NCBI GenBank assembly: GCA_039026235.1
Contig: JBCCMQ010000003.1
Location: forward strand, 248,001 to 312,000
Length of the DNA stretch: 64,000 nt
Reading direction: 5' to 3'
Source of the DNA: JBCCMQ01 sp039026235
GTDB taxonomy: Bacteria > Pseudomonadota > Alphaproteobacteria > Rhodobacterales > Rhodobacteraceae
The notes beneath the pieces are model-generated. The model did not search any database, was not told where the DNA came from, and worked only from the letters and a program-made list of their open reading frames with translations. How positions within the stretch are numbered: position 1 is the stretch's first letter; every line of letters starts with the position of its first letter. Below, piece by piece: positions 33,852 to 43,001 of the stretch. The translations under genes were made by a program, and so were the position numbers.

Positions 33852-34958
33852 GTGGCACTTTCCCCGTTGAATCAGCGCCGGTGGCGCAACTTTCGTCGCA
33901 ACGGACGGGCTTTCTGGTCGCTTATCATTTTCACGGTCCTCTTTGTGCTGTCAATTTGCGCCGAATTCATCGCCAACGACAAACCGATTGCCGTCAGCTA
34001 TCGTGGCGAAATCTTCACTCCGATCTTCAAGTTTTATCCAGAGACGGCCTTTGGGGGCGACTTTCGCACCGAGGCCGTCTACCGAGATGTCGAGGTTCGC
34101 TGTCTGATTGTGACCGGAGGGGTCATCGACTGCTTTGACATACCGGAAGAGCTGATTGAGGCGGCCGACAACGGGACCTTGGAGGATCCGGATTTCGAAA
34201 AGGGCTGGATGCTCTGGCCGCCTATTCCCTACAGCTTTGACACGATCAACGACATTCAGGGCACCGCCCCATCCGCCCCGGACGGCAATCACTGGCTTGG
34301 AACCGACGATACGGCGCGAGACGTGCTTGCACGGGTGATCTATGGCTTCAGGCTATCCATTTTCTTTACCCTGATCGTGACGCTTTTTGCCTCGATCGTA
34401 GGCATCGCCGCCGGGGCAGTGCAGGGCTATTTTGGCGGCTGGTTAGATCTTGTTTTTCAGCGCTTTATCGAGATCTGGACCTCGTCGCCGTCGCTTTACA
34501 TCATCATCATACTCTTCGCCATTTTGGGTCGAAGTTTCTGGCTTTTGGTCTTTGTCACGGTCCTTTTCGGTTGGCCTGCCCTCGTAGGCGTGGTCCGGGC
34601 TGAATTTCTGAGGGCGCGGAATTTCGAATATGTCCGGGCCGCCCAGGCACTGGGCGTCACGAGCCGGACAATCATGTTCCGCCATATCCTGCCCAATGCA
34701 ATGGTCGCCACGCTAACCCTGATGCCGTTCATCATTACTGGAACGATCTCGACCCTGGCCAGTCTCGACTTTCTGGGCTTTGGGCTGCCGTCTTCGGCGC
34801 CGTCGCTGGGAGAGTTGACGCTGCAGGCAAAGCAGAACCTTCAAGCGCCCTGGCTGGGTTTCACGGCGTTTTTTACCTTTGCGATCATGTTGTCGCTTCT
34901 TGTGTTCATTTTTGAAGGCGTGCGCGACGCGTTCGATCCACGGAAGACGTTCCAATGA
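33852..34958 (+). CDS. yejE: Peptide ABC transporter permease, YejE-type
   Basis: A 368-residue permease. It starts with a GTG preceded by a run of G residues six bases upstream. The first helix is FWSLIIFTVLFVLSICAEF, followed by a large extracytoplasmic loop (about 40-150) with HWLGTDDTARDVLARVIYG, then the remaining helices with the coupling motif EYVRAAQALGVTSRTIMFRH. The first-helix extension and loop match YejE, a DppC relative. Its stop overlaps the yejF start by four bases (ATGA). Confidence 0.94.
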   Translation: MALSPLNQRRWRNFRRNGRAFWSLIIFTVLFVLSICAEFIANDKPIAVSYRGEIFTPIFKFYPETAFGGDFRTEAVYRDVEVRCLIVTGGVIDCFDIPEELIEAADNGTLEDPDFEKGWMLWPPIPYSFDTINDIQGTAPSAPDGNHWLGTDDTARDVLARVIYGFRLSIFFTLIVTLFASIVGIAAGAVQGYFGGWLDLVFQRFIEIWTSSPSLYIIIILFAILGRSFWLLVFVTVLFGWPALVGVVRAEFLRARNFEYVRAAQALGVTSRTIMFRHILPNAMVATLTLMPFIITGTISTLASLDFLGFGLPSSAPSLGELTLQAKQNLQAPWLGFTAFFTFAIMLSLLVFIFEGVRDAFDPRKTFQ

Positions 34959-36559
34959 CCCGGGTCCTGGATGTCCAAAACCTATCGGTCGGGTTTCGCC
35001 AGGACGGTGCCGAGACCACTGCCGTCAAGGGCGTATCGTTTCATGTGGATAAGGGTGAGACGGTCGCGCTGGTGGGTGAATCTGGCTCGGGTAAATCGGT
35101 GACCGCGCTCAGTTCAACCAGTCTTTTGCCGGATAGCGCGAACATCTCCGGATCGATCATCTACAACGGAAGCGAAATGGTCGGGGCACCCGAGGCGACG
35201 CTGCGAAGGGTCCGCGGCAACGATATCTCTTACATTTTCCAAGAGCCGATGACGTCGCTCAACCCGCTCCATACACTGGAGAAGCAACTGGGTGAGTCCA
35301 TCCTGATCCACCAGGGCTTAAGTGGCGATGCGGCACGAAAGTTCATCATAGATCTGCTGCAGAAAGTCGGCATCCACAATGCCGAGGAACGCCTGACCGC
35401 CTATCCGCACCAGCTTTCGGGCGGCCAGCGGCAGCGCGTGATGATCGCCATGGCGCTGGCCAACGGCCCGGAGCTTCTGATCGCCGATGAGCCGACGACG
35501 GCCCTTGATGTCACCATCCAGGCCCAGATCCTTGATCTGCTTGCGGAACTCAAGCAGTCCGAAGGCATGAGCCTTCTGTTTATCACCCATGATCTGGGGA
35601 TCGTGCGCCGCATTGCCGACCGTGTCTGCGTGATGAAGGACGGTGAGATTGTTGAGTCAGGGCAGACCGGGAAGATTTTTTCTGAACCGCAGCATCACTA
35701 TACCCAAATGCTTCTTGCTGCCGAAGCGACGGGCCTTCCCGAGCCCGTTCCAGGCGACGCAGAAGAAATTGTTCGCACTGACAATCTCAAGATCTGGTTT
35801 CCGATCACGCGTGGCATTCTGCGACGCACGATCGGTCATGTCAAAGCGGTCAATGCCGCAACCCTGTCCGTTCGCGAAGGTGAGACACTCGGCATCGTCG
35901 GTGAAAGCGGTTCGGGCAAAACCACGCTCGCCCTTGCGATTATGCGGCTGATCGCGTCCGAGGGCGAGATCGTATTCGACGGCAGCCCAATCCAGGGATT
36001 GACGGTTCAGGGCATGCGCCCGCTGCGCCGTGACATGCAGATCGTGTTCCAGGATCCTTATGGATCGCTCAGCCCACGTATGACGGTGGAAGAGATCATT
36101 TCCGAGGGTTTGACCATCCACAAGAGGGTGGGCGACGGCACGCCATCGCGCAGGTTGGTATCAGATATCATGACCGAGGTCGGCCTGGATCCCGACACCA
36201 TGCATCGCTATCCGCACGAATTTTCGGGTGGTCAGCGCCAGCGGATCGCGATTGCACGGGCGATGATCTTGCGACCAAAACTGGTCGTTCTGGATGAACC
36301 GACATCGGCGCTTGATATGACGGTGCAGGTGCAGATCGTGAACCTGCTCCGTGACCTGCAGAAAAAACAGAAGCTCGCCTATCTGTTCATCAGCCACGAC
36401 CTCAAGGTCGTTCGCGCGCTGTCGCACAAAATCATCGTTATGAAACAGGGTGACATTGTAGAGGCGGGCGAAGGCAACGCGGTCTTTGATGCGCCTCAGA
36501 ATGCCTATACACGCAGTCTTCTGGCGGCAGCCTACGATCTGAAGACAGACGCCGCCTAG
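34955..36559 (+). CDS. yejF: Peptide ABC transporter ATP-binding protein with two ATPase domains, YejF-type
   Basis: A 534-residue protein holding two complete ABC ATPase domains. The first has Walker A GESGSGKS (about 40-47), signature LSGGQRQR and Walker B LLIADEPTTALD. The second has GESGSGKTT (about 315-323), FSGGQRQRIAIARAM and LVVLDEPTSALD. Each is followed by an oligopeptide-transporter-type C-terminal segment. This fused form is typical of YejF. It drives YejBE import of peptides bound by YejA. A convergent carboxypeptidase gene follows 13 bases later, with no clear terminator between them. Confidence 0.95.
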   Translation: MTRVLDVQNLSVGFRQDGAETTAVKGVSFHVDKGETVALVGESGSGKSVTALSSTSLLPDSANISGSIIYNGSEMVGAPEATLRRVRGNDISYIFQEPMTSLNPLHTLEKQLGESILIHQGLSGDAARKFIIDLLQKVGIHNAEERLTAYPHQLSGGQRQRVMIAMALANGPELLIADEPTTALDVTIQAQILDLLAELKQSEGMSLLFITHDLGIVRRIADRVCVMKDGEIVESGQTGKIFSEPQHHYTQMLLAAEATGLPEPVPGDAEEIVRTDNLKIWFPITRGILRRTIGHVKAVNAATLSVREGETLGIVGESGSGKTTLALAIMRLIASEGEIVFDGSPIQGLTVQGMRPLRRDMQIVFQDPYGSLSPRMTVEEIISEGLTIHKRVGDGTPSRRLVSDIMTEVGLDPDTMHRYPHEFSGGQRQRIAIARAMILRPKLVVLDEPTSALDMTVQVQIVNLLRDLQKKQKLAYLFISHDLKVVRALSHKIIVMKQGDIVEAGEGNAVFDAPQNAYTRSLLAAAYDLKTDAA

Positions 36560-36572
36560 GCGTGCTTGCCGG

Positions 36573-38096
36573 TCACGACGGGCCGATCGGCACGCATTCG
36601 ACGCTGCGCGCGACAAGGCGCCGGCAGGCAAGATCTGCAGCTTCTTCCGTCATGCCGACAAAATTCGCCTCATACCCGCCGCCCCGTGGCACGACCTTGC
36701 GGAGTGCATCGTTAAGGGTTCCCAACTCGGTCAGGGCTGTCGTCAGAAGAACCCGTTCGGCGCTATGGCGGGTGCCATACCGTCCGAGAGAAATGCCGTA
36801 GTGACGTTCACCCGAGGTCGACACGCGAGATACGATCTGCGGCCGTGGAACCGGAGCCGGTTCATTCGCGGGCCTGGGACCCGCCATTGACAGCGTTGCC
36901 GCTGATGCGGGATTCGTACTGGCCCGCGCCGCCACCTCGGCCGGTTCGGGGGCCTCATTTACGGGCGCCTCTGCGGCCGCAAATGGCCGCCCGCGCGGTC
37001 TGAGCGTCCCAGGATCTGGTTGCAGAACGGCCACGGCAAAATTTTCCGGCGCAACCATTTCCGTGGGTGTAGTCACCGGGACAGTCGATGCCGCCTGCAA
37101 TGCGGCATCGATACCGGTCTGGAGTGATGCCATCAGCGCCTCACTCGGCACGACTGCCGCCCGCGCGGGGCGCGGACGCGGACGCTGGCTCGTGCGAACA
37201 GAGCCTGTGACCCGGACAATCTTTTCGCTGCCCGTAGGTTGGTAGGCGGGCATTGCCGGCTTGCGGAGCTTGGCGCGGCTCGGCGCACGGCTGAACCCAA
37301 GATCCATAAGTTCGGCGACCCTGGCGTTGCGGGTCGCCGTCGAGCGACCGCCGAAAACCGTGGTGATGATGCGTTCCTGCTTGCGCTCGGCCGACGCCAC
37401 AAGGTTGAAACCGGCGGCCCGTGTGTACCCGGTCTTGATGCCATCCGCGCCACGATACGCGCCAAGGAACTTGCGGTTGGTGTTTGCCACTTCGCGGACG
37501 CCCGCATGCGTCGATCGGCGGGAAAACAGATTGTAGTATTCCGGGTAATCGTAGAACACGTGCCGTCCGAGAATGGTCATGTCGCGGGCAGTGGAGAGAT
37601 GGCCAGTTTCGGTCAGACCATGGGCGTTCTTAAAGGTAGTCCGGGTCATGCCGATTGATTTGGCGGTCCGGTTCATCCTCCGCGCGAAGGCAGCTTCTGA
37701 GCCCTCTATGGCCTCGGCGATGGCCGTCGCGGCGTCGTTGGCGGATTTGATCGCTGCGGCACGGATGAGATAGCGAAACTTGATCTTCTGGCCCGGTTTC
37801 AAGCCCAGTTTTGACGGCGGTTCCGAGGCCGCATGGCGCGACACCGTGACCATGGTATCAAGCGAGATTTCGCCGTGTTCCACGGCCTCAAACGCAATGT
37901 AGAGCGTCATCATTTTGGTCAGCGAGGCGGGATGTAATCGTGTGTCGGCATTCCGCGAATGCAGAACCTCGCCGGTTCGCGCGTCCATGACCATTGCCGC
38001 ATAGGGGGCGGCATTGACCGGAAGAACCCGAATAAATGCAACCAAAATCAGCGCGCACAACGCTACTCTTGCGGGAAAACTCAGACGAGCTGCCAC
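36573..38096 (-). CDS. D-alanyl-D-alanine carboxypeptidase (PBP5/6-like) with SPOR-like tail
   Basis: A 507-residue precursor with a signal peptide (VALCALILVAFIRVLPVNA). The S11 penicillin-binding catalytic residues are S58-x-x-K61 (HPASLTKMM), S118-A-N120 and K221-T-G. This enzyme type trims the terminal D-Ala from peptidoglycan stem peptides. A long Pro/Ala-rich linker (about 290-415) leads to a C-terminal domain of about 80 residues (HYGISLGRYGTRHSAERVL) resembling a SPOR domain, which would bring it to the division septum. Start codon is GTG. Placed next to the Yej importer, which can take up peptidoglycan peptides, a functional link is possible. Confidence 0.9.
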   Translation of the reverse strand: MAARLSFPARVALCALILVAFIRVLPVNAAPYAAMVMDARTGEVLHSRNADTRLHPASLTKMMTLYIAFEAVEHGEISLDTMVTVSRHAASEPPSKLGLKPGQKIKFRYLIRAAAIKSANDAATAIAEAIEGSEAAFARRMNRTAKSIGMTRTTFKNAHGLTETGHLSTARDMTILGRHVFYDYPEYYNLFSRRSTHAGVREVANTNRKFLGAYRGADGIKTGYTRAAGFNLVASAERKQERIITTVFGGRSTATRNARVAELMDLGFSRAPSRAKLRKPAMPAYQPTGSEKIVRVTGSVRTSQRPRPRPARAAVVPSEALMASLQTGIDAALQAASTVPVTTPTEMVAPENFAVAVLQPDPGTLRPRGRPFAAAEAPVNEAPEPAEVAARASTNPASAATLSMAGPRPANEPAPVPRPQIVSRVSTSGERHYGISLGRYGTRHSAERVLLTTALTELGTLNDALRKVVPRGGGYEANFVGMTEEAADLACRRLVARSVECVPIGPS

Positions 38097-38702
38097 GTTA
38101 CCTGCCTATATCTGCCTCGAGCCGCGCATTTTTTGGCGGCATTTGATTATGAATTGATTGATACCACAGGTCTCTTTGATCCGCAAAGAAAGGAGTTGAG
38201 GCAAATTTGATGCTTTCTCATTATCTTGTTGCAGATTCTGAAATCGCCACGACATGTTGCGTGTAGCACACCCGTTTTTGGCTTTATCGAGGCACGGGCA
38301 AAGGCTTCGATTGCAAACTGTGTCTTTCAGGGCGCAGTTTCAGACCGATATGGATACGTTATGAATAAGGCGCGTGATCTTGTTTTTGTTTTGATCCGAT
38401 GCATGTGCGGCGACGGCAGCCGGATGGGGAAAGCCTAGCTGCGTTTGACTGCACCGTTTCACGCTGGCGATCACCAATCATTCCGATTCGCGCTTACGGC
38501 CTTTTTGAACCTAGGCAGAGTATCACAAGCCGTGCTTCTGGATGCGCGAGAGTGGATCGGTTCCGCCGCAGCACCAAAATACCGGCATTTGGGCCGATCC
38601 GATTTGCTTGGGGGCTTTTCTCAGGCGCTTCCCCGCATATATAGTGCGACGCGCTGGCCCCTTCCTCTCATCGGTGACGCCTTGATCAACCCGAAACCTC
38701 TT
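38097..38702. other. Long non-coding stretch before clpS
   Basis: About 606 bases separate the divergent carboxypeptidase gene and clpS. The first 300 bases are visibly richer in A and T than the surroundings. It must contain promoters for both genes, but I could not fix one. Frames in it are short or continue clpS upstream without resemblance to ClpS. An 18-codon frame from an ATG at 38211, with GAGG eight bases upstream, is the only one with a ribosome site; I do not call it a gene. No tRNA or known structured RNA was recognised. Confidence 0.5.
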
Positions 38703-39026
38703 ATGATGTCGGATGATAACGACGATGGCGAAGGCGATACCGGGCTTCTTACCAAAACCCGCACTCGCACGGAACGTCCGCCGCTTTATAAGGTCCTTCT
38801 CTTGAACGACGACTACACGCCGATGGAATTCGTCGTGCATGTTTTGGAGCGTTTTTTCGGCATGACACACGCCCAGGCGTTTGAGCTTATGCTAACGGTA
38901 CATAAAAAGGGTGTGGCCGTGGTGGGCGTCTTTTCGTTTGAGATTGCCGAGACAAAGGTCAGCCAGGTGATGGATTTTGCCCGGCGCCACCAGCATCCGC
39001 TGCAGTGCACCATGGAGAAAGAATAG
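38703..39026 (+). CDS. clpS: ATP-dependent Clp protease adaptor ClpS
   Basis: A 107-residue adaptor that brings N-degron substrates to ClpAP. After a flexible acidic N-terminus of about 30 residues comes the conserved core YKVLLLNDDYTPMEFVVHVL with the Asn-Asp substrate-pocket residues, then HKKGVAVVGVFSFEIAETK, which contacts ClpA. Two adjacent ATG codons (38703 and 38706) could start it; the ribosome site is weak. The frame is open far upstream, but that part does not resemble ClpS. clpA is not in the window. A methyltransferase gene follows closely. Confidence 0.93.
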   Translation: MMSDDNDDGEGDTGLLTKTRTRTERPPLYKVLLLNDDYTPMEFVVHVLERFFGMTHAQAFELMLTVHKKGVAVVGVFSFEIAETKVSQVMDFARRHQHPLQCTMEKE

Positions 39027-39036
39027 GCGCCTTCGG

Positions 39037-40023
39037 TTGGGACGGTCGCGCCTGTCTGCTGCTATCGACGAGGGGTCGTTTATTGTTCCGGATATCGGCG
39101 CGGTTGCTGTGTTCGGTGCACCGCCCGACTATGACCTTTCTGAGTTGGCTGATTGCTCCGTCAATCTGGTTTCGCCATTCAGACCGTGGTTTGATGCCTG
39201 GTCCCAAAGGCGTGTTGCCGTTGCGGCAGATCCCCCAGAAAGCGCATCGGCAGCGATCATCGTTCTGCCGCGTGAAAGACGCCTTGCCCGGGCCTGGATA
39301 GTCAAAGCCATCCGGTTGCTTCCCGAAGGTGGCCCGATCTGGATCGATGGGCACAAGAAAGATGGTGTGGACGCTGTTTTAAAGGAATGCCGATCCATAT
39401 TTGAAATCGGAACGGTGATCAGTCTCGCACACGGCAAGATTTTCGGGTTTTCCGCCGGTCCGTTGCCGGACGATTGGTCCGATGCACCGCGGCGCGTTGC
39501 GGCGCGGTTTCTGGTCCCGCCCGGGTCGTTTTCGGCGGATGCCATTGATCCGGGGTCGGCAGCCCTGGTGGAGGTCCTACCACATGATTTGGCGGGTTCC
39601 GTCGCAGATCTCGGATCAGGCTGGGGTTATCTCTCGGCAGAGATCATCGCCTCAACCAAATTGTCAGAGATCCATCTTTTCGATGCGAACCACGACGCGC
39701 TGGCGGCCTCGCGTGAAAATGTCAATGACGCAAGGGCCCAGTTCCACTGGGCCGATGTTCCCAATCTGCCTGCCGATCCGCGCTTTGACGCAGTGGTAAC
39801 GAACCCGCCTTTCCACACCGGTAGGAAAGGTGACCCGGAACTGGGTCGTGCCTTTATCCGCGCAGCGTCACAGATTTTGAAACCCGCTGGATCACTTTGG
39901 CTTGTTGCGAACCGGCATTTGCCTTACGAAAGTGCCTTGGACGAAGGCTTTGGGCGCGTCGAGCTGGTCAACGGCGCGGCGGGCTTCAAGGTTTTTCATG
40001 CAACCAGACCACGGCGACGTTGA
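39037..40023 (+). CDS. Class I SAM-dependent methyltransferase, RsmC-like
   Basis: About 328 residues. An N-terminal degenerate methyltransferase-like domain (about 1-165) precedes a catalytic Rossmann domain with the SAM motif VADLGSGWGYLSAEI and the base-flipping motif TNPPFHTG. This two-domain plan matches RsmC, which makes m2G1207 in 16S rRNA, or RlmG. The start is uncertain: a TTG 11 bases after the clpS stop fits the expected N-terminus (GRSRLSAAIDEGS), while an ATG at 38977 would overlap clpS by 50 bases and adds unconserved sequence. It is presumably co-transcribed with clpS. Confidence 0.83.
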   Translation: MGRSRLSAAIDEGSFIVPDIGAVAVFGAPPDYDLSELADCSVNLVSPFRPWFDAWSQRRVAVAADPPESASAAIIVLPRERRLARAWIVKAIRLLPEGGPIWIDGHKKDGVDAVLKECRSIFEIGTVISLAHGKIFGFSAGPLPDDWSDAPRRVAARFLVPPGSFSADAIDPGSAALVEVLPHDLAGSVADLGSGWGYLSAEIIASTKLSEIHLFDANHDALAASRENVNDARAQFHWADVPNLPADPRFDAVVTNPPFHTGRKGDPELGRAFIRAASQILKPAGSLWLVANRHLPYESALDEGFGRVELVNGAAGFKVFHATRPRRR

Positions 40024-40062
40024 CGGAAAACATCCAACCAGGTCCAGAGGCTCGCGGAACGC

Positions 40063-40875
40063 ATGTCATTCTCCCTTAACGGAAAAACTGCAATTGTGAC
40101 CGGCGCGGCAAATGGTGTCGGTCGGGCAATTGCGCTTCACTTTGCCGATGTGGGCGCAAACGTCATGTGCGTCGACATCGACGAAGAGCGATTGACCGAG
40201 GATCTCGGCGAGATCGCTGAACAGGAAAACAGCAAGATTCGCTTGTTTGCCGGCGATCTGAGAGAGCGGCTCACAATCGCTAACCTGCTCTCAGCGACGC
40301 TCGACGCCTTTGATCGGGTCGACGTTTTGGTGAATGCAAGCCGACAGGTACTGGCCTCTGATCCCTTGAACCCCGAGGACGACGCCATGGAGGTGATGCT
40401 GCAGCAGAACCTCATGGCCAGCTTTCGTCTTACCCAATACGTTGCGAAGCGCATGATCAAACAGGCGGCCGAGGATGAAAGCGAGGACGGGAACATCGGC
40501 TCAATCGTCAATTTGTCTTCGATTGCGGCCGACCGCACCCGGCCCGGCCTCTTGGCCTATTCCGTCAGCGCGGCTGCGCTAGATCAACTGACGCGGTCCA
40601 TGGCAGTAGCGCTCTCGGGGCAAAGGATCCGGGTGAATGCGATTGCCATTGGCAGCGTGATGAGCGCCAGCCTTCAAATGCAACTTAAAGACCGCTCAGG
40701 ACTGCGTGAAGAAATACTATCCAACACGCCGCTTGGCAGAATTGCCAGTGCCAACGAGGTGGTTGAGGCGGCCCAGTTTCTGGCATCGGACAGCGCCGGC
40801 TTTATTACCGGGCAGGTTCTGACCATGGATGGCGGGCGTACCCTTTTGGATCCGGTCTCGGTACCGGCGCACTAG
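40063..40875 (+). CDS. Short-chain dehydrogenase/reductase family protein lacking the catalytic lysine
   Basis: A 270-residue SDR with a good cofactor motif (TGAANGVGRAIA, 13-24) and Asp 38 at the strand end, suggesting NAD(H). The active site is unusual: the Ser is present (NLSSIAA, 150-156) and Tyr 166 is present, but the YxxxK motif reads Y-SVS-A, so the Lys that lowers the Tyr pKa is Ala 170. The usual NNAG reads VNAS, and the PG after the fifth strand reads IG. It may be an inactive or altered enzyme, or a binding protein. It lies 39 bases after the RsmC-like gene; no substrate can be proposed. Confidence 0.85.
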   Translation: MSFSLNGKTAIVTGAANGVGRAIALHFADVGANVMCVDIDEERLTEDLGEIAEQENSKIRLFAGDLRERLTIANLLSATLDAFDRVDVLVNASRQVLASDPLNPEDDAMEVMLQQNLMASFRLTQYVAKRMIKQAAEDESEDGNIGSIVNLSSIAADRTRPGLLAYSVSAAALDQLTRSMAVALSGQRIRVNAIAIGSVMSASLQMQLKDRSGLREEILSNTPLGRIASANEVVEAAQFLASDSAGFITGQVLTMDGGRTLLDPVSVPAH

Positions 40876-40881
40876 CGGCCC

Positions 40882-42060
40882 CTAAAGCCGGTTTAAGAGA
40901 TCCTGGGTGGGCCAGGCGTCTACCGGCAATCCAAGCCGTCTTTGCTCGGTCCGTACCGCCGCACGCGTCCGCGCGCCCAGGATACCATCGACCTTGCCCA
41001 CGTTGTGTCCGCGCGCCTGCAGTTTCTGCTGCAACAGCTTCATCTCGGCGCCGCTCAGCCCCGGGTTTGGCGATCCCACATCAAACACGGGCGCACCTTC
41101 AAGACGGGTGGCAAAGTAGGCGGCTGTGGTGACGTAGGTGAAGCTTTGGTTCCACTCGAAAAAAACCTGAAAGTTTGGATAGGCGATGAAGCTCGGCCCA
41201 CCGCGCCCCATCGGCAAGAGGATCGAGGCGGTCAGGTTTGCTGGCCCAAGGGCGCCACTGCGCCCACGCACGCCCAAATCCGCCCAGTCGCGCACGCTGC
41301 GCGATGTGCGCAAACCACTTTGCGAGACGTCGAAATTTGGCGGCAAGACAACCTCTTGCAACCAGGGTTCGCCGGCCCGCCATCCAAGGCCCTGCAGCAT
41401 GGCACCACCGCTGAGCAGCGCATCCGGCGGCGACGATTTCAAACGCACCGCGCCATCGCCGTCGCCGTCGCGGCCGTAGAGCAAGATATCTTCCGGTAAC
41501 ATCTGAACCATACCAATTTCGCCGGCCCAGGCGCCCGTTGTGCTGTTGGGATCGAACTCTCCTCGCTCATAAAGCTCGATCGCCGCCAGGATCTGGGGCT
41601 GAAAAAGCTCTGGTCGCCGGCAGTCGTGACCCAGTGTCAGCAGGCTGTTCCGGGTGTTGAAATCGCCCTGAAAACCGCCGTAGTCGGTCTCCAGTGCCCA
41701 AAAGGCCAGAAGAACGCCGCGCGATACGCCGTATTGCGCCTCGACCGCATCAAATACAGAACCATAGCGCTGCGCGTTTGTGCGCCCGTTGTCCATGCGG
41801 TTCTGGCTGATGACTGCGCGGGCGAAATCAACAAAGCTTTTTTGAAAGATTCCCTGGGCTCGGTCGGCCCTCAGCGTTTTCGGATCCTGGGCCGCGCCCC
41901 GGAAGAAGCCTGTTACGGCATCAGCTCCGTGGCCGGCGGCCAGCGCCTCGGACTGCATATTTTGCATAAATCGCCCGAAATCACCCCCGCAGGGCGCAGC
42001 CAGGGCAAGGGTCGGCAACATCGTCATTGCCGCTGCGGAAATGAATGACCGAAAAGTCAC
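40882..42060 (-). CDS. Lytic murein transglycosylase, MltB family, with peptidoglycan-binding domain
   Basis: A 392-residue exported enzyme with signal peptide MTFRSFISAAAMTMLPTLALA. The catalytic Glu is residue 124 in LLAFWALETDYGG, and the family segment GEIGMVQMLPEDI follows. The last 60 residues form a PG_binding_1 domain (EMKLLQQKLQARGHNVGKVD). It cleaves glycan strands to 1,6-anhydro ends in the periplasm. There is no clear lipobox, so it is probably soluble. The GTG start has GAGGT seven bases upstream and lies 11 bases after the cobD stop; a longer frame would overlap cobD. Confidence 0.9.
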   Translation of the reverse strand: MTFRSFISAAAMTMLPTLALAAPCGGDFGRFMQNMQSEALAAGHGADAVTGFFRGAAQDPKTLRADRAQGIFQKSFVDFARAVISQNRMDNGRTNAQRYGSVFDAVEAQYGVSRGVLLAFWALETDYGGFQGDFNTRNSLLTLGHDCRRPELFQPQILAAIELYERGEFDPNSTTGAWAGEIGMVQMLPEDILLYGRDGDGDGAVRLKSSPPDALLSGGAMLQGLGWRAGEPWLQEVVLPPNFDVSQSGLRTSRSVRDWADLGVRGRSGALGPANLTASILLPMGRGGPSFIAYPNFQVFFEWNQSFTYVTTAAYFATRLEGAPVFDVGSPNPGLSGAEMKLLQQKLQARGHNVGKVDGILGARTRAAVRTEQRRLGLPVDAWPTQDLLNRL

Positions 42061-42071
42061 CGTTGAACACC

Positions 42072-43001
42072 TCAAGACAAGAAAAGCATGATCGCTGCTA
42101 TACCAAGGATCAGGGTTGTGAGAACAGCCCATGATCGCCATAGAAATGTGACGGATTGGTTGACCTCCGAAGACCCGATAATGCGCTTGCCTGCCGCGTT
42201 CACATAAGGGAAGTCCCGGATTTCGCCGTCATAACTTCGTGGGCCGGAAAGGGCCACGTCAAGGCCACGCGCCATTGCCGCTTCGGGCCAGCCGGCGTTC
42301 GGCGATCTGTGCAGACGCGCATCAGTGCGAAGGTCCGCGAAGTTCATCCTTGTTCCAGAAACAGCCGCAAAAAATAGGGCAGTCAGCCGTGCGGGTGCAA
42401 GGTTCAAGAGATCGTCCAAACGGGCGGCCGCCCAGCCGAATGCCTCGTAACGCACAGTTCGGTAGCCGATCATGCTGTCGGCGGTGTTGGTGATCTTGTA
42501 GATCAGAAGGCCGGGAAGGCCGAAGAGTAAGAAGAAAATGGCCGGAGCAACGACGCCGTCCGATTGGTTTTCAGCGGCCGACTCGATAGCTGCCCGTGCC
42601 ACAGCACTCGTGTCCATTTCCGTGGTGTCGCGTCCGACAATTTTCCCGACAGTCTGCCGGCCCTTCTCAAGCGATTTTTCAAGACCGCGGGCCACGTCAT
42701 TGACATGGTCGGCAAGACTTTTTTGCGCGAGAAGGATCGCCGTAAGAAGGATCGACCAGAGGTCACCTCCGGGTAGACGGGCAACGGCGGCCCCGAGCAT
42801 ACCGGCCAAGAGACAAAGGCCGATCATTAGGAAGACGCCCTTGATCCGGCGCCGCGCGCCCCGATTCAGCCTTCTGTCCAGGGTGGCGATTGCCTTACCC
42901 ATCACGACGATCGGATGCGGCACTCTGGACCAAAGCCATTTGGGTTCGCCAAGGATGGCATCCAGCAAAAGCGCTATCAAAAGCATCTCGGCGGTGCTCA
43001 A
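42072..43001 (-). CDS. cobD: Adenosylcobinamide-phosphate synthase
   Basis: A 309-residue membrane protein (CobD/CbiB) that joins aminopropanol phosphate or a similar arm to adenosylcobyric acid in vitamin B12 synthesis. Family features: LLLDAILGEPKWLWSRVPHPIVVMG, the ESAAENQSDGVVAPAIFFLLFG helix, NTADSMIGYRTVRYEAFGWAAARLDD, and NAGWPEAAMARGLDVAL. The start is taken as a TTG overlapping the cobC stop (TTTGA) with GGAG eight bases upstream; an ATG at 42986 is the alternative. It is coupled to cobC, and the rest of the cobalamin genes are not in the window. Confidence 0.93.
   Translation of the reverse strand: MSTAEMLLIALLLDAILGEPKWLWSRVPHPIVVMGKAIATLDRRLNRGARRRIKGVFLMIGLCLLAGMLGAAVARLPGGDLWSILLTAILLAQKSLADHVNDVARGLEKSLEKGRQTVGKIVGRDTTEMDTSAVARAAIESAAENQSDGVVAPAIFFLLFGLPGLLIYKITNTADSMIGYRTVRYEAFGWAAARLDDLLNLAPARLTALFFAAVSGTRMNFADLRTDARLHRSPNAGWPEAAMARGLDVALSGPRSYDGEIRDFPYVNAAGKRIIGSSEVNQSVTFLWRSWAVLTTLILGIAAIMLFLS

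Noticed and set aside
38445..38702. N-terminal extension of ClpS by 86 residues
   Set aside because: The extension has no ClpS resemblance, and ClpS proteins are about 100 residues long.
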